Shown: piece by piece, positions 34,088 through 46,268 of the stretch | Layout of the letters: every line of letters begins with the position of its first letter | Numbering within the stretch: the first letter of the stretch is position 1 | NCBI GenBank assembly: GCA_018398765.1 | Contig: JAHBMJ010005458.1 | Coordinates: 1-64,000, forward strand | DNA: 64,000 nucleotides | Direction: 5' to 3' | DNA from: Chromera velia | Taxonomy: Eukaryota; Sar; Chromeraceae | Program-made: the position numbers and the translations under genes | Notes under the pieces: model-generated | Seen by the model: the letters and a program-made list of their open reading frames with translations, nothing else | The model's database searches: none | What the model was told of the DNA's origin: nothing

Positions 34088-37000
34088 ATGGTCCACTCCG
34101 CGATGGAGGGGAGACGGTTAGCGACCCCTCTGTGTCGACTTCTTACCTTGTTGATTCTCTCGCTCCAAAGCTTCTCTTTTGTCTCGGCTTTCCAAAGTTC
34201 TTTTCGACCAAAGGTGAGAAGTCTACGTAGCCGAGATGTATTCAAGGGTCGTCTCTCATCAGTCTTGGCTTCTACTGCTGCGGAGACTGAAGAGACGGGA
34301 GTCGTCTCTTCTATCCCTCTACCGGAGGTACCGATGCAAATGACATCCCTAGAGATTCGTGAGAAGTTTCTTCATTTTTTCAAGGAAAACGGGCACGCAG
34401 TTGTTGACTCTGCCCCGCTGGTTCCTCAAAACGACCCGTCCCTTTTGTTTAACAATGCGGGTATGGTCCCTTTCAAAAATGTCTTCCTTGGGAGGGAGAC
34501 GCGACCGTACGACTGCGCTGTCTCTGCCCAGAAGTGTGTAAGAGCAGGGGGTAAACACAATGACCTTGAGAATGTCGGGTACACCGCCCGACACCACACA
34601 TTCTTTGAGATGCTGGGTAACTTTTCTTTCGGGAAGTACTTCAAGAAAGAGGCCATTCGCTTTGGTTGGAAGTTTTTGACAGAAGTGCTCCAACTTCCCA
34701 AGGAGCGCCTGTGGGTGACGGTCTACAAAGACGATCAAGAGAGTGCCGACATATGGACACAGGAGATGGGGGTGCCCGTTGATAGGGTCATATTCTGCGA
34801 TGAAGACAACTTCTGGCAGATGGCCGACACGGGCCCCTGTGGGCCCTCTACGGAAATCTTTTACGATCATGGGCCCGGGATTCCGGGTGGGCCTCCAGGG
34901 AGTGCCGATGCCGACTTGGACAGGTACACAGAGATTTGGAATATCGTGTTTATGCAGTATGACAGGAGTGCGGATGGGGCGCTGTCACCCCTGCCGCGTC
35001 CGGCAGTTGATACGGGGATGGGCTTAGAGCGCATCGCTGCGGTAATGCAGGGGGTGCACTCCAATTTTGATACGGACACATTTGTGCGTTTGAAGAAGAA
35101 TGCGGCAGATCTGCTCGGCGTCCCTTCAGTCGTCCCGGGGGGGGAAACTCCCGAGTATGACGCCGCACTGAACGTGATTGCAGATCATGCACGTGCCGCC
35201 GTGCATTTGATTGCAGACGGCGTCACGCCAACACGTGCCGGCAGGGGGTATGTGTTGCGACGGATTATTCGTCGTGCCATCAGTCACGGCCGTGACGTGA
35301 TGTTGAAGGGGGGGCAGAAGGAGGGCGGGTGGGCGTCTCTGTTGTCGGATATGGTCCCCTCAGTGGTTGAGGTGTCAGGATCCCTGAGTCCCGACGAGGG
35401 GGTCATTTCGAAAATTCAGACTGTTCTTCGACAGGAGGGAGAGCAGTTTGACAAAACGCTTGCACAGGGAGGTGCACTTTTAGAGACAGAAATCGCGTCT
35501 ATTGTCTCTTCTGGTGAGAAAACAGTGCCGGGAGCGACGGTTTTTAAGTTGTACGACACCTTTGGGTTTCCTCCTGATTTGACCAGTGATTACGCAAAGA
35601 GATTGGGTTTGTCTGTTGACCTCCAGGGGTTTGAATTGTGTATGGAAAATCAAAAGAAACAGTCACGGAAAAGCTCCGGGTTTGAGTCGGGTTTTGGAGC
35701 GTTGGAGAATAATTTGGCGGGGGAGGAGGGAACGGGGTTTGTTGGGTATGAGAGTTTGTCGTTGGATTCTGATGTGGTTGCATTGTTTAAAACAGAGCAG
35801 TTGGAGGAGAAGGGGAAAGAGAAGGGCAAGGGAAAGGGAAAGGGGGGTGGGATGTCAGTTGAGTCAGTCGATTTGTTGAGAGTGGGACAGAGTGGGATGG
35901 TTGTCTTGAAAGAGACTCCGTTTTATGCGGAGGGGGGGGGGCAAGTGGGGGATCGGGGGATTCTGTCTCTGCGCGGCAGAGGAGGGGAAGGTGCCACTGT
36001 TGCATTTGCAGTGAAGGATACGCAGAAGAGAGGTGAGGTGTTTGTGCACATTGGGGACGTTTTGTGGGCCTCGGAGGTTAGTGGAGCGACAGAGGGGGAA
36101 GGGGGTCTGAGCGTTGGGTCTGTGCTCTCTGCAGAAGTAGACAAGGTCAGGAGAGAGGCTGTCATGAGAGCTCATTCAGCAACGCATTTGCTGCACTCAG
36201 CCCTCAGGCAGGTTCTCGGTGAGGGTGTGGAACAGAAGGGGTCTCTTGTAGAGGCCGATTTTCTTCGCTTTGACTTTTCTCACCCTTCTGGGATAAGCTC
36301 AGAGGAAATTAGAGAGGTGGAGAGGCTTGTGAATTTATGGGTGAGAGGGAACTCTGCGGTTGGAACTGCAGAGATGCTTCTGGGGGATGCACAAGAGGCA
36401 GGCGCATTAGGGCTGTTTGGAGAGAAGTATGGGGAGACGGTACGTGTGGTGTCCATGGGCAGTGTGTCAAAGGAGTTGTGTGGGGGTACACACGTGGGTC
36501 GGACGGGGGACATCGGACTGTTGAGAGTACAGAGTGAGAGCGGGATTGCAGCAGGGATTCGTCGAATTGAAGCCGTGGTGGGATCTAGAGCGGTGGAGGC
36601 TGCCCAAGAGGCCGCCTCTAAGTTGAGTAAGGTCTCGTCTGTAGTAGGGGGGTCCGTGGATGAAGTGGAGAGGAAGGCAAAGGAACTCCTTGACCGAGCT
36701 AAAAAGGCTGAGAAGGAGCTTTCGAAAGTTCGTTCGATGTTGGTGGATGGTTTTGTTAGAAGTCTCCTCGATTCCCCTCCCGTGTCTATCACGAGTTTGT
36801 CTGGGGAGGCCAAAGCCTCTCCTGGGTCGGGCTCTTTGTTTGTAGACGAGAGTGGTGTGTTGGTGGCTGTCGGTTGGTTGCCCGATGGCTTGGAGGGGAA
36901 GCAGGTGCAGGCAGTGTGCAGGTCTTTGGTGAAGGATCTGGGAGGACGAGAGGGGATGAGTGCCGTTGTCGTGGTTGTTGCGGGGGTGGATGGGGACTCG

Positions 37001-37189
37001 AGAGCCTCCATTGCCGTCTCCTCATCCGATGCAAAGAGGGTGAATGCCTCCCAGATTGTGAAGGGCCTCAGTCCCCTTTGTGGGGCACGGGGGGGAGGGA
37101 AGTCGGAATTTGCCCAGGCAGGGGGGGGGGACCCGTCGAAACTTGGAGAGGCGTTCTCATCCCTCCCAGGTCTTATATTCCCTGCGTAA
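34088..37189 (+). CDS. AARS: Alanyl-tRNA synthetase, bacterial type, organelle-targeted, intronless
   Basis: Charges tRNA-Ala and edits Ser/Gly mischarges. The single exon gives 1033 aa from the Met at 34088; the open frame begins at 33959 but the extra 43 residues lack signal character, and a Met at 34103 is equally possible. Residues about 5-34 are hydrophobic and end FSFVSA before Phe-35, followed by an Arg/Ser-rich stretch: a bipartite leader typical of complex plastids. The class II core starts near 80: motif 2 RHHTFFEMLGNFSFGKYF (about 168) and motif 3 DTGMGLERIAAVMQG (about 307). The editing domain has HSATHLLHSAL (about 695) and the zinc-site CGGTHVG (about 798). A C-Ala domain ends the protein (ARGGGKSEFAQAGGG). 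A Lys/Gly-rich low-complexity insert lies before the editing domain (about 580). It could serve plastid only or be dual-targeted. Confidence 0.92.
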   Translation: MVHSAMEGRRLATPLCRLLTLLILSLQSFSFVSAFQSSFRPKVRSLRSRDVFKGRLSSVLASTAAETEETGVVSSIPLPEVPMQMTSLEIREKFLHFFKENGHAVVDSAPLVPQNDPSLLFNNAGMVPFKNVFLGRETRPYDCAVSAQKCVRAGGKHNDLENVGYTARHHTFFEMLGNFSFGKYFKKEAIRFGWKFLTEVLQLPKERLWVTVYKDDQESADIWTQEMGVPVDRVIFCDEDNFWQMADTGPCGPSTEIFYDHGPGIPGGPPGSADADLDRYTEIWNIVFMQYDRSADGALSPLPRPAVDTGMGLERIAAVMQGVHSNFDTDTFVRLKKNAADLLGVPSVVPGGETPEYDAALNVIADHARAAVHLIADGVTPTRAGRGYVLRRIIRRAISHGRDVMLKGGQKEGGWASLLSDMVPSVVEVSGSLSPDEGVISKIQTVLRQEGEQFDKTLAQGGALLETEIASIVSSGEKTVPGATVFKLYDTFGFPPDLTSDYAKRLGLSVDLQGFELCMENQKKQSRKSSGFESGFGALENNLAGEEGTGFVGYESLSLDSDVVALFKTEQLEEKGKEKGKGKGKGGGMSVESVDLLRVGQSGMVVLKETPFYAEGGGQVGDRGILSLRGRGGEGATVAFAVKDTQKRGEVFVHIGDVLWASEVSGATEGEGGLSVGSVLSAEVDKVRREAVMRAHSATHLLHSALRQVLGEGVEQKGSLVEADFLRFDFSHPSGISSEEIREVERLVNLWVRGNSAVGTAEMLLGDAQEAGALGLFGEKYGETVRVVSMGSVSKELCGGTHVGRTGDIGLLRVQSESGIAAGIRRIEAVVGSRAVEAAQEAASKLSKVSSVVGGSVDEVERKAKELLDRAKKAEKELSKVRSMLVDGFVRSLLDSPPVSITSLSGEAKASPGSGSLFVDESGVLVAVGWLPDGLEGKQVQAVCRSLVKDLGGREGMSAVVVVVAGVDGDSRASIAVSSSDAKRVNASQIVKGLSPLCGARGGGKSEFAQAGGGDPSKLGEAFSSLPGLIFPA

Positions 37190-38990
37190 AAAAAGAGTGA
37201 CGCTGTCGGTTTTTGTCTTGCAAAAGTGCTGCTTGCGTCAAGAACTAGGTCGAGAAATGTGTCGAGCAGAGACAGTCTGGAGCTCCCTGTAGTATGAACC
37301 AGACTGATGTGTTACAGCATGAGATGCGAAAGTGGATTCCAACTCGATCAGGCTGGAGTTCAGAAAAAAGATGGATGCATGTAGATGCATATGCTCTTGC
37401 CTTTGTAGTTGTAGTGCAGTCTCCAATTCAATCCAGAAGTCGTGCAATGCCCTATTTGTTTGATGATAAGTTTTCAAGCTGTTTATGCATGTTAAATTTT
37501 ATAAAATTTTATTTGAAGTCGGCTTTAGCTAGACTCGGCTAATATCATCTGAACCTAAGACTAGAAATTATGAGTGTGCTTACTCTAGAGCTGTCTAGAA
37601 CATTGAGATGAAGGAGATCAAATCGATCAAACATCTAGAAAGTCTGACTTACCGGGAAGGACGTCCAGCGTCGTCAAAGTTTTTTAATCGATCAATAAAG
37701 CGGGTTGAGAAAAGGAGACTGCTCTTAACCGCCAGAATGGAAATTCAATCAATCCGTCACGCATGAACAAACGTGTATCTCTTTCTGAGCTGCCCACAGA
37801 GGCAGTGTTTCATTCCTTGGGCCTCAGACTGAAAGTCAGGATCCCTCCTTCTCAATCACACTCTGCTCAGTCAGTCTGATCGATCTCCAGACTCAAATCT
37901 TTGCATGCATGCGCACTGTAATCGCGAGTCGAAAGCATGCATGCATGACGCACGCAGGAGGCCCGGGTCCACACCCCGGCCACTTCGCACGTCCCGACCG
38001 TCACATTCACAGAAATGACTGTATAGTGTGAAAACCTAGGTAAAAACCTTACAAGATGTGACTTCGATAGATTTTAATAGTCACTTTATGTTAGAAATCT
38101 AGTTAGAAATTGACGGCGGTAGTAGCCGCGGTACGTGTTACATATAGCCCATGATATAGATCGAGACTATTAACTTAGGAATAGAGACTGACAGAAGGTA
38201 GAGATCATCTAAAAGATGTACTGGCCGACTCCCTGGGCCGAGCATAAAGTCCAAAGACTGTTAGTCAGCGTCAGATCAAACTAGAGATCATTGCCCAAAA
38301 CCACTGTATGTGTGGAACGCATTACAGCGACATATAAGCAAACAACTTCTATCATGATGTAGCAGTTTCTATTAGTTTATCTATAGTATTAAATAATTTA
38401 TACGGTTTCCCTAGCGGTTTCCTATGTATATTTTCTTACAGGTCGGAAAATGATCCGAAAATCGACACTTTCTATCTAATATACTTAAAATGATTCTATG
38501 ATTTTGAAAAATCAACATTCAAGTCAGTTGATATTATTAGAACAGTCTAGAGAATCGTAACCGTTGCTGAGTAACCAGAAGGTCCAGAACGGCAAACGCT
38601 TTCGGTAAGCTCGTCTTCTTTATCTGCGCCCATGCATGACCCTGCATGGAGGCAGGCCTACCTGCTGTTTGAATAAAATCTCCCACATCGCTCGGCTGAA
38701 TTAATTCGTTAATTTTCGAGCTTCAATGTCTATCTGGACTGGGGGCGCTGCAGAAGTGAGACGCTACAGTCGGCGTGTTAAAACCTATCCATCTCTCCAA
38801 CGGGAAGTTTCCCTAAAGTGCGCAACAACTTACAGGCACAGGCAGGGGCAGACGGAACCCTGTAAAAGGTATACAGGGCCATACAAAATGCACCAAAAAG
38901 AGCTTTTCTCTTAATCGTGCTACACATAGAAGTGCGACTGAAAAATCCCCTCTTGACCCTTATCGACGCGAAAGACCATCTAGGCGGATC
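37190..38990. other. Intergenic AT-rich spacer
   Basis: 3' flank of AlaRS and 3' flank of the convergent MFS transporter gene. Contains a TGCATGCA cluster at about 37903-37947 next to a GC-rich GGCCCGGGTCC tract. No gene seen. Confidence 0.5.
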
Positions 38991-41900
38991 TCACGATCCC
39001 CTTCCGTCTCTTCCCGTATTTTGCACCTTCGTACTCTCTCTCTCTTCCTCGTCCCCCCCCTCTGCCTCCTCAGTCTCCGTCTCTAGGATCGGGTTGCATT
39101 CGTGAGAGAGCGAGGAGGTGGGAGCAGCCTGTGAAGACGACGGCGTGTCCCCTGCCGATCCTGGCACCGGGTTAGGGTGGGGCTGGGTCGGATGGTGTTG
39201 TCCTGAGGAACGGGGCGGGTGGGGCGCGTGTGAGTGATGAGAATGTGGCGATGGAAGGGTCAGAAAACGACCTCCATTTCCAGAGTGGGCAGACTGATCG
39301 GCACCGCTGCCCCCTAGAGCTGCTGAATGTGCGCGCATTGCTCCTTCATCTGAATGCTCTCGTCGCATATTCGAGTGCAACCCGAAAGATGACACTCCCC
39401 CCCCTGCTCCTGCCCCTGTACTGCCCGAATCCTCAGGGGCTGTCGGGATCGAGCTGTGGGAACGTCTTGCGAATCCTGGGGGGACGTTTACGTTTGTCTG
39501 GTGGTATTGGTCATCTGACCTGTCTTGTGGTGACCTGTGGTGGTGGTGGTGCAGGCGTCTGTGGGGGCGGGTATAGGCGGGTACATGATGCTGGGCATCC
39601 ATCCGGGATGTGGTGGCGGTTGTGGGATGTCCTGTGAGACCCTGTTCTGTGGTCTCGCTGGAGGGTGCAAACGAATTCAGATCCGGATGATGCGCGAGGG
39701 GCACTGGGGTGGGGTGATCGGGACTCGGGGACTGTGAGGAAGAAGAGAAGAGAAAGGAACTGGGGGGATGACCGTGGTCTCTTGAACCGGATCTCGATCT
39801 TGCCATCGACAAGGGAGAGGCAATGGAGGAATTGTCGATGTCAAATGAAACGTCAAAGGCACGGTTTGGCAACTCCCCGCCGTGTTCATTTGGGTTCAGT
39901 CCGTCTTCAAAATCGTCATCGGGGACCCAGCCATGCTGGACGTTGCTGTACCGTTCAGCGATGGACGCCGACTCCATTGAGTGTTTTCTAGGGAAGAGAA
40001 GAAATCCCCCATGAGCCCTTCTGCTGTCTCGAGAGGGCGATCTTGAATGCTGTGTGGGGGACCTATGGTGGTCGAGGTAGTTAAGTTTGAAGAGAGATCC
40101 GGTGAAAGAAGGGGCGGGCATGCTGACAACTGTACGGGGGGAGGCGGGAGCATGGTGGTGGTGGTGATGTGCTCTGAAACTGGAGACTTTAGATTCGGGA
40201 ATTGACGGTGTGACTGACTGTGCATCACACAAAGGGACCTTCAGAGAGCGGGTGTGACCCTGTTCTATCGCACTTGTCACTTCGTCCACCTCGCTCTCAG
40301 TCGCTGCAAGCAACGGAAGCACAAATCAAGTGAGAAGAATACGAAGACCGATAAGCACGATCAGATATTCATGCGATGATACACCACTGGATTAGTTTTG
40401 TGGTGACTGCATGGACACCCTCGCCCGCAAACACTAGCGACAAAGAACGGTGACAAAAGCAGAAACACACAACAGTAGAGTAGGGCTCACGCAACAGAGA
40501 GGCCTTCCTTTCTCCCGATAATGAAATGAACGTCATCAAGATTTTGTTTAGACAAATGCATTCATTTCCTGTTTCTCTTTCTTTCTCTACCGAGGAAACA
40601 ATCTCTAGGTGGATGCCTCACTGACCCGAGAGAGGAGGAGGTGCTGTATCGAAGAAGATCACCCAGGTGCAGAAGGACCACGAAGTGTAAATCAACGCAA
40701 ACGCAACGCAAGCCTGCCGATATGGATACAGACAGAGAGGCAGGAGGGACATCAGAAGGGCAAATGCAGCAGGGGAATGCAGAAGGGTCAAGAAATGACG
40801 TCGCATCATACGCACAGCGGCATTCATAAAGAAGAAGGGGGTTCTTTTTTGTTCAGAAAGACACTTAGACGCACTTCGCACAAACCGAGCAACACAGGGA
40901 AGGCTCTTTCGACGTTCCACTTTCAGTCCAGACAGCAGGGGACAGTCCCGATGAAACTCGTCTCGATGCTTTTCCCTTGCTCGCTCCCTTCCTTCCCTCT
41001 CATTCTCTTTATCATTCTTCATGGTGCATCAAAGCCATTCTTCGAATCACGATTTCAGCCCCCCCTCCCCTCCTACCCACTGACCCACCCATCCGTATCC
41101 AAATTGGGACGTCAAGAACCCGCTCAGGAGAGGGGACGCCGCCTCACCCAGAGACATGAACCCGACAACCAGGGCGATGCACTGCAGACAAACGAATAGA
41201 GAGACGGAGAGACAGGCCGCTATATGGTCTGTTTTTTCTTTCTTTCCGTGTCTCGACTCATGGTCAATTCGGAGAGACGGAGAGACAGACAGTCACGCTC
41301 TTCTCCTCTCCTGTTCTGTTTCCTCTCGCTCTCTTGACTCGCGAGTCCAACTGTCAGACAGGCAGGCGGGCAGGCAAACAAACAAACGGAAAGAGAACGG
41401 GGGAGGAAAAGGGCGCGGATGTCACAGCCGACTGCACATGAGCAGACTCTGTTTCAGCAGGTATTTACAAAAATTCCATCGCAGTACAGAAAATCTACAA
41501 GAAACAGAAAGAGAACCAGAGAGCTCATCGCTCCTCTCCTATCCGCTTCCTCAGACAAGAAACCCAAAGTAAAACCACAGACCCACCGACTTACCAATTC
41601 TTCTCCCTCGTCCCCCAGATCCTCAACGAACAGGTGCATCCATTTACTTTCATACAGAATTCTTTTTCATACAAAAAAAAAAAGGCTTACCAATTCTTCT
41701 CCCTCGTCCCCCAGATCCTCAACGAACAGGTGCATCCATTTACTTTCATACAGAATTCTTTTTCATACAAAAAAAAAGGCTTACCAATTCTTCTCCCTCG
41801 TCCCCCAGATCCTCAACGAACAGGTGCATCCAGGGGACGGCAGGGACGAAAGTCATTGCATTCCCTAGAGCCACCAGCGTCTGCCCTCCGATCTGCCCCG

Positions 41901-44078
41901 CCCACGCCTGTAGTGTATGGTCTTTCATGAACCCCAAATCGACTATGAAGGGCGCAGGGCCAAGGGATATGTACCCCAACGCACAGAGGAGCATACCGAT
42001 AATGCCCATCCCTGCATACCGTCTGTATTTCGAAGCAAAAATCCCACACAAGATAGATGCCCCCATATACATCAAACTCTGCAAACCCATCACCACTCCA
42101 ACCCAAAAACCACTCAATGGACCGAATTCTCTTTGCAAATGCGGTTCCAACACAGGATCAAAAAACGTGTATGTTGAGGCAGACATCAGCACCATCACCC
42201 CCACTGCCATCACACGAAAACGGAGGACGTGAACGAACGACACATGATGGTGCTCTCCCTGTGCATGGCTCTGTAGCTCTGCGCTCCCACTCTCTGCCCC
42301 CATCCTCTGGACAGCTTGACCGTCCCATTCATACTCACAAGTCACAGGCTGCACACTCACATCAACCCCCTGTCCTCCCACACCAATCGCCACGCCATTC
42401 CCCCCCCCCTTCTGTTGCTTCTCATAAAGACGCTGCCGAGTGCCCTCAGAGTCCAACGAAAGACTTCGATGGACCGCAGCAGGAATCGCATCTGCGTCAT
42501 ATCCGTCTGGACTCTTCCCCCCACTCTGCATCAAAAACTTCTGCCCCCCCTCCAACAATCCCGCCAAAGCCCCCTTCCCCCCCCCACTCGCATGGTCTCC
42601 CCACCCCCCTCTAATTTGACCTGCCGTTGACGGTCGTTGCGCCCTCGTGGGGGGCGGGAAGGACATCGACCTATGGTCCTCTGTGAGGCTCTTCTTATTC
42701 AAAGCATCACTCTGCATGGGAGGACCGGAAGTTTTTGACGGAAATGCAACCGCAGGAGCCGGGAGCAGGTGCCCGTGCTGATCCCGGAACGCCCGTGGGC
42801 CCAGACTTTGGGCCCGTCTGCGGGGTGAGTGCCCATTTAACACGTGTGAGGAGACGGTGTGGTGCCTTCGGTGGTGCTGTGAGGAAGTGGACAAAACCTC
42901 TGCTGCAGAATGTTCATCGTCAAAATGAAGCGCCCGGGCAAGTGACCGAGCTACGGGAGAGCCTGCTCCCGGAAAGAGCGCTTGCATGGGCGAAAGGGTC
43001 TGGGTGGAACGAACGCTTCGGTGATCAGAGGAAACTTCGACTGACGCTTGCGCATGGGGGGATAAAAAGGAACTTCCCCGTTGGGCCGGGGAGGATAGAT
43101 GGGAATGTCTTCGTGGCACTTCTTTTTCTTTTGGACTTGTACGGCGGTGACTTCCACTGAAGCTCCCTCTTTTGGGGTCTTCATCCTTGGGGACCCGGTT
43201 AGGACTAGTTTCAGGAGATACTAGAGACCCGAGGTCAATCACCCCATTGCCCCCCACACGTGCAGCCTCACGCGGGGAGCTGGCAGCAAAGTGCACAGCT
43301 CTACTGTGCGTCTGGGCAGCAGCAGCTAGCTGTGCCTGTAAGTAATTCGTTGCGCTGACTCCTTCGCCCGCCATGGGCTGTGGGAGAAGGGGCTGGACGA
43401 GGCCCTGCCTGTCGACTGACCTTCCTTGAAAGGTATTCTTCTTGCCGTCCTTCGAAGAAACTGGAACACCCAAATACTCAGCCTCGGGCCTCACGGGGGC
43501 CGTCTCCGCATCAGTCGCGCCTGGGGGACGCGGGGCGTGGCCGTTGCTGGCTTTTGTCTGTGCAGGCGGCTGCACAGCGGTAGAGGTCACCGCAGTCTGC
43601 TGAGGGCTGCCAGCATTGGCTGTCAGTGCAGGAGCGACCGCACGCGCGGTACTTGTTGGGAGAGGCTTTCGGAAGGCCAAAGCGCTGATCAGAGCAGCGA
43701 AGAGAAGAATCCCCGAGATAAAGAGGAAAGGGACCGCGAAACCGAAAGAGTAAAGCTCGCCTGCAAAATAGGCAGACACAGAAACAAAGAGGCTGGCTGA
43801 TAGGCCATTGCCATACTCCCGATCGGTGGCAAGAACAACCCGCTCTCTCTCTCCCCCTGTTACACATACACGTCTTCTTTCTCTCTTGTTTCAAAGTGAG
43901 GAAGAGGGAAGACGGAGACCAACTCAGAACAGGAAGGGAAAAAGGGGGAGAGTGGATGAGTGGAAGAAAGAAATTGAAGTCAGACGAATTTCACGAACGA
44001 AGATCCATCAATATACTGTCCAAATTGAGTTCCATGGGTCAAAAACCACACAGAAACACGGACACAGACACACACACA

Positions 44079-44116
<38 letters not shown>

Positions 44117-44280
44117 GAAGACAGCCTCACCGATCACTCGTCCAAGTGAACACCCAAGGCCGATGCTCGTCTCTGCACAAACAAAAAAGGGAAAAGAGGG
44201 GGGAGACACACACAGGTGGACAGAAGGGGGAGATCAAAAAGGAAGGCGAACAGATTGAAGACCAAGGAGGAAAGACGCTC

Positions 44281-44314
<34 letters not shown>

Positions 44315-44485
44315 ACTTTCTCTCACCATGCAACAGAGAGAGATCGGACAAGTTCAGATCGAAAATTTCCTTCCTCTTATAAATCGAATACACACACAGA
44401 AGATAACTCTCTCTCTGGTTGCTTTTGTTCCGGTCTGTCTTTCATTCCTCCCTCCGCTGCCTCGCACTTTTTTCCTTCTCTTGTT

Positions 44486-44519
<34 letters not shown>

Positions 44520-46268
44520 GTTCCTCCCTCGGCCCCAAGCAGGCACACTGCTGAGCTGACCTGTCAACCCGACGCGATAAGGAACGTCTGGGAGGGAGCA
44601 GATGGACAGAGGGAGGGAGCGGAAAATCAAAGAAAAGAAGTAAAATGGATGGCAAGAAAAGAGGAGTTAACGACACCGACACAAGCCAAACAAATGACAG
44701 GCAAACAAGACAGTCTTACAGCACGAAAGCAGAGGGCTATCGGAAGGAATTTAAAGACACTCGTGTGACGGCATCAACGATCACTCACATCTTTCTCGTA
44801 ACACCTTCACTTTCCTGTTTGATTCTACTGCATGCACACTTTTCCTGTAGCATTCCTCTTCTCCTTCATGGCTTTCTTCTTTCTCGCCCGCCAACTCAAC
44901 AAGAAACTTTTGAAAGGTTTGACTGGGTGCTCTCTCTTTTCTCACATGCACACGCGTCCATTCAGCACATTCTATTTGTGATTACAATATATTTAATATC
45001 TACATTTTTTGAGAATACCTCTCCACCCCTCCCGACCGACCATCTGGGTACATCCTTGCCACGAGGACGTACATTGACTCCGCATACAGAGCCACTGCCG
45101 CCCCCTGAACAGCCCTCATGAGGTAGAACACCCAGATCTGCTCCCAGAGCCCAAACACAACCGTGGCAGCTGTGCAGACCAGAAGACCAACAATTTGGGA
45201 CTTTTCGGGACCCAGGCTGCATGCATGAAGGAGAGAAAGAAAGTGGCAAGAAAGGGATTGAATGGAGATGCCCATGGCAGAATAGGTTTTCCCCACGTAC
45301 GCACGATAGGATGCTGACCAATCATTTCATATCGATCGTGAAGAGTTTTCATATTTGCAGTCCATGCATCTATCTTGACACGTGGGGATATTCAATCAGC
45401 TCAAAAGTTGCTGGACGCCTGCATGTTGATCTAATTGTGTTGGCTGCATCGAGTTGGGTTGCTTCGACCCAGATATAAAGTGATCCAGAAGCCGTCCGAG
45501 AATTTCCAGGTATGTTGACAGGCACGTGGACAAACAAACAGAAGTCAGTAAGAAACCCCACCGAGTTGGGTTGGTGGGCCTTTGCTCACTAGATAGATGG
45601 ATGTCGGATGACTTCATTCCTTGCGTACCGACCGTTTCAGGAACATGCCGCAAGCGGGGGACATGATGAAAGAGGCGAAGGGAAAAAGAGCGAACAAGAG
45701 GCCGATTTGCCACTCGACCAAACCAGCCTGCAGGTACATACATGTGTAGGCAGGGACAGAGCAGCACACAGAGAGATAGAGAATGTGGTCTTATAATGTG
45801 ATGTGCGCGCTGGCATTCGCAGGAAGAGGGAGGATGAGACGGAGACGGAGAGGGAGACGGCGCCGGCATGTGTATCTTTCCTTCGTTCCCCAGATTGAAG
45901 GTGAGTGCTGCCTCGCGTTCCACTTTCACAAGGTGACTTTCCAGAAGCTCGTCACTTACCGTCCTCTCCAGGTACGAAGGAAGAAAAGTAGCCGGAGCAA
46001 ACTGCAGAAAGACATTAGGAGCAAAGGGGAAAGGTATCTATCCGTCCATCCCTCTGTTCGACATGCGCACCAGCCAACCATTGCTGGAGGAGTCTTCCTG
46101 CACGCCTGGGCACCTCACCTGGTTGGCAAACACCCAAAAGACGGTAATCAGAATAACCCAGAAGCAGACACCCGTGTCCGCCCTGTAGACCACTGCCTTC
46201 TTCCGAGACCGACGGGAACTGTTCCCAGACTCGGTTCGAGCCTCAGTCTGAGTCTGTTCCTGCGACAT
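38991..46268 (-). CDS. SLC18B1-like MFS transporter with giant cytosolic insertions, 9 exons
   Basis: Major facilitator protein closest in pattern to SLC18B1, a vesicular proton/amine (polyamine) exchanger. Exons (minus): 46268-46119, 46001-45960, 45727-45633, 45216-45041, 44172-44131, 43760-41785, 41181-41089, 40713-40626, 40303-38991. All phases fit; 1324 aa. N-half: CFWVILITVFWVFANQF, EWQIGLLFALFPFASF, KRLGPEKSQIVG (MFS motif A), FYLMRAVQGAAVALYAES, ETSIGLGCSLGRVIGGELY (SLC18-type motif C region). A loop of about 430 residues, rich in Ser, Pro and basic residues, separates TM6 from TM7. C-half: STYTFFDPVLEPHLQREFG, GISLGPAP-type segment, SPLLSGFLTSQFGYGW. The last exon adds about 437 residues, His-rich and disordered, ending in acidic EAEGGDEEERE. 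The family is usually about 450 aa. Substrate is inferred only. Exon 6 ends inside a triplicated segment. Confidence 0.8.
41590..41830 (-). repeat. Triplicated exon end plus splice donor with hairpin-arm sequence
   Basis: Units start at 41590, 41686 and 41780 (period 96 then 94, the difference being A-run length). Each holds the last 45 or so coding bases of transporter exon 6 (coding MHLFVEDLGDEGEEL), the donor GTAAG, and, in the two extra units, an A/T run plus the arm TTTACTTTCATACAGAATTC plus T. The unit farthest downstream in the gene (41590) has the stronger donor GTAAGT; the in-frame exon runs into the unit at 41780. Confidence 0.9.
44060..44114. repeat. (CA)n microsatellite in transporter intron 5
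   Basis: Pure CA with CAGA interruptions, just downstream of transporter exon 5 on the minus strand. A (GACT)n run at 44279-44312 and a (CT)n run at 44484-44516 lie in the preceding intron. Confidence 0.9.

Noticed and set aside
36280-37011. 243-codon minus-strand frame
   Set aside because: Antisense shadow of AlaRS, made Thr/Pro-rich by the G-rich sense strand.
37900-37980. tRNA gene
   Set aside because: GC-rich palindromic tract looked tRNA-like but has no cloverleaf or A/B box. No tRNA, rRNA or snRNA gene was convincingly found anywhere in the window.
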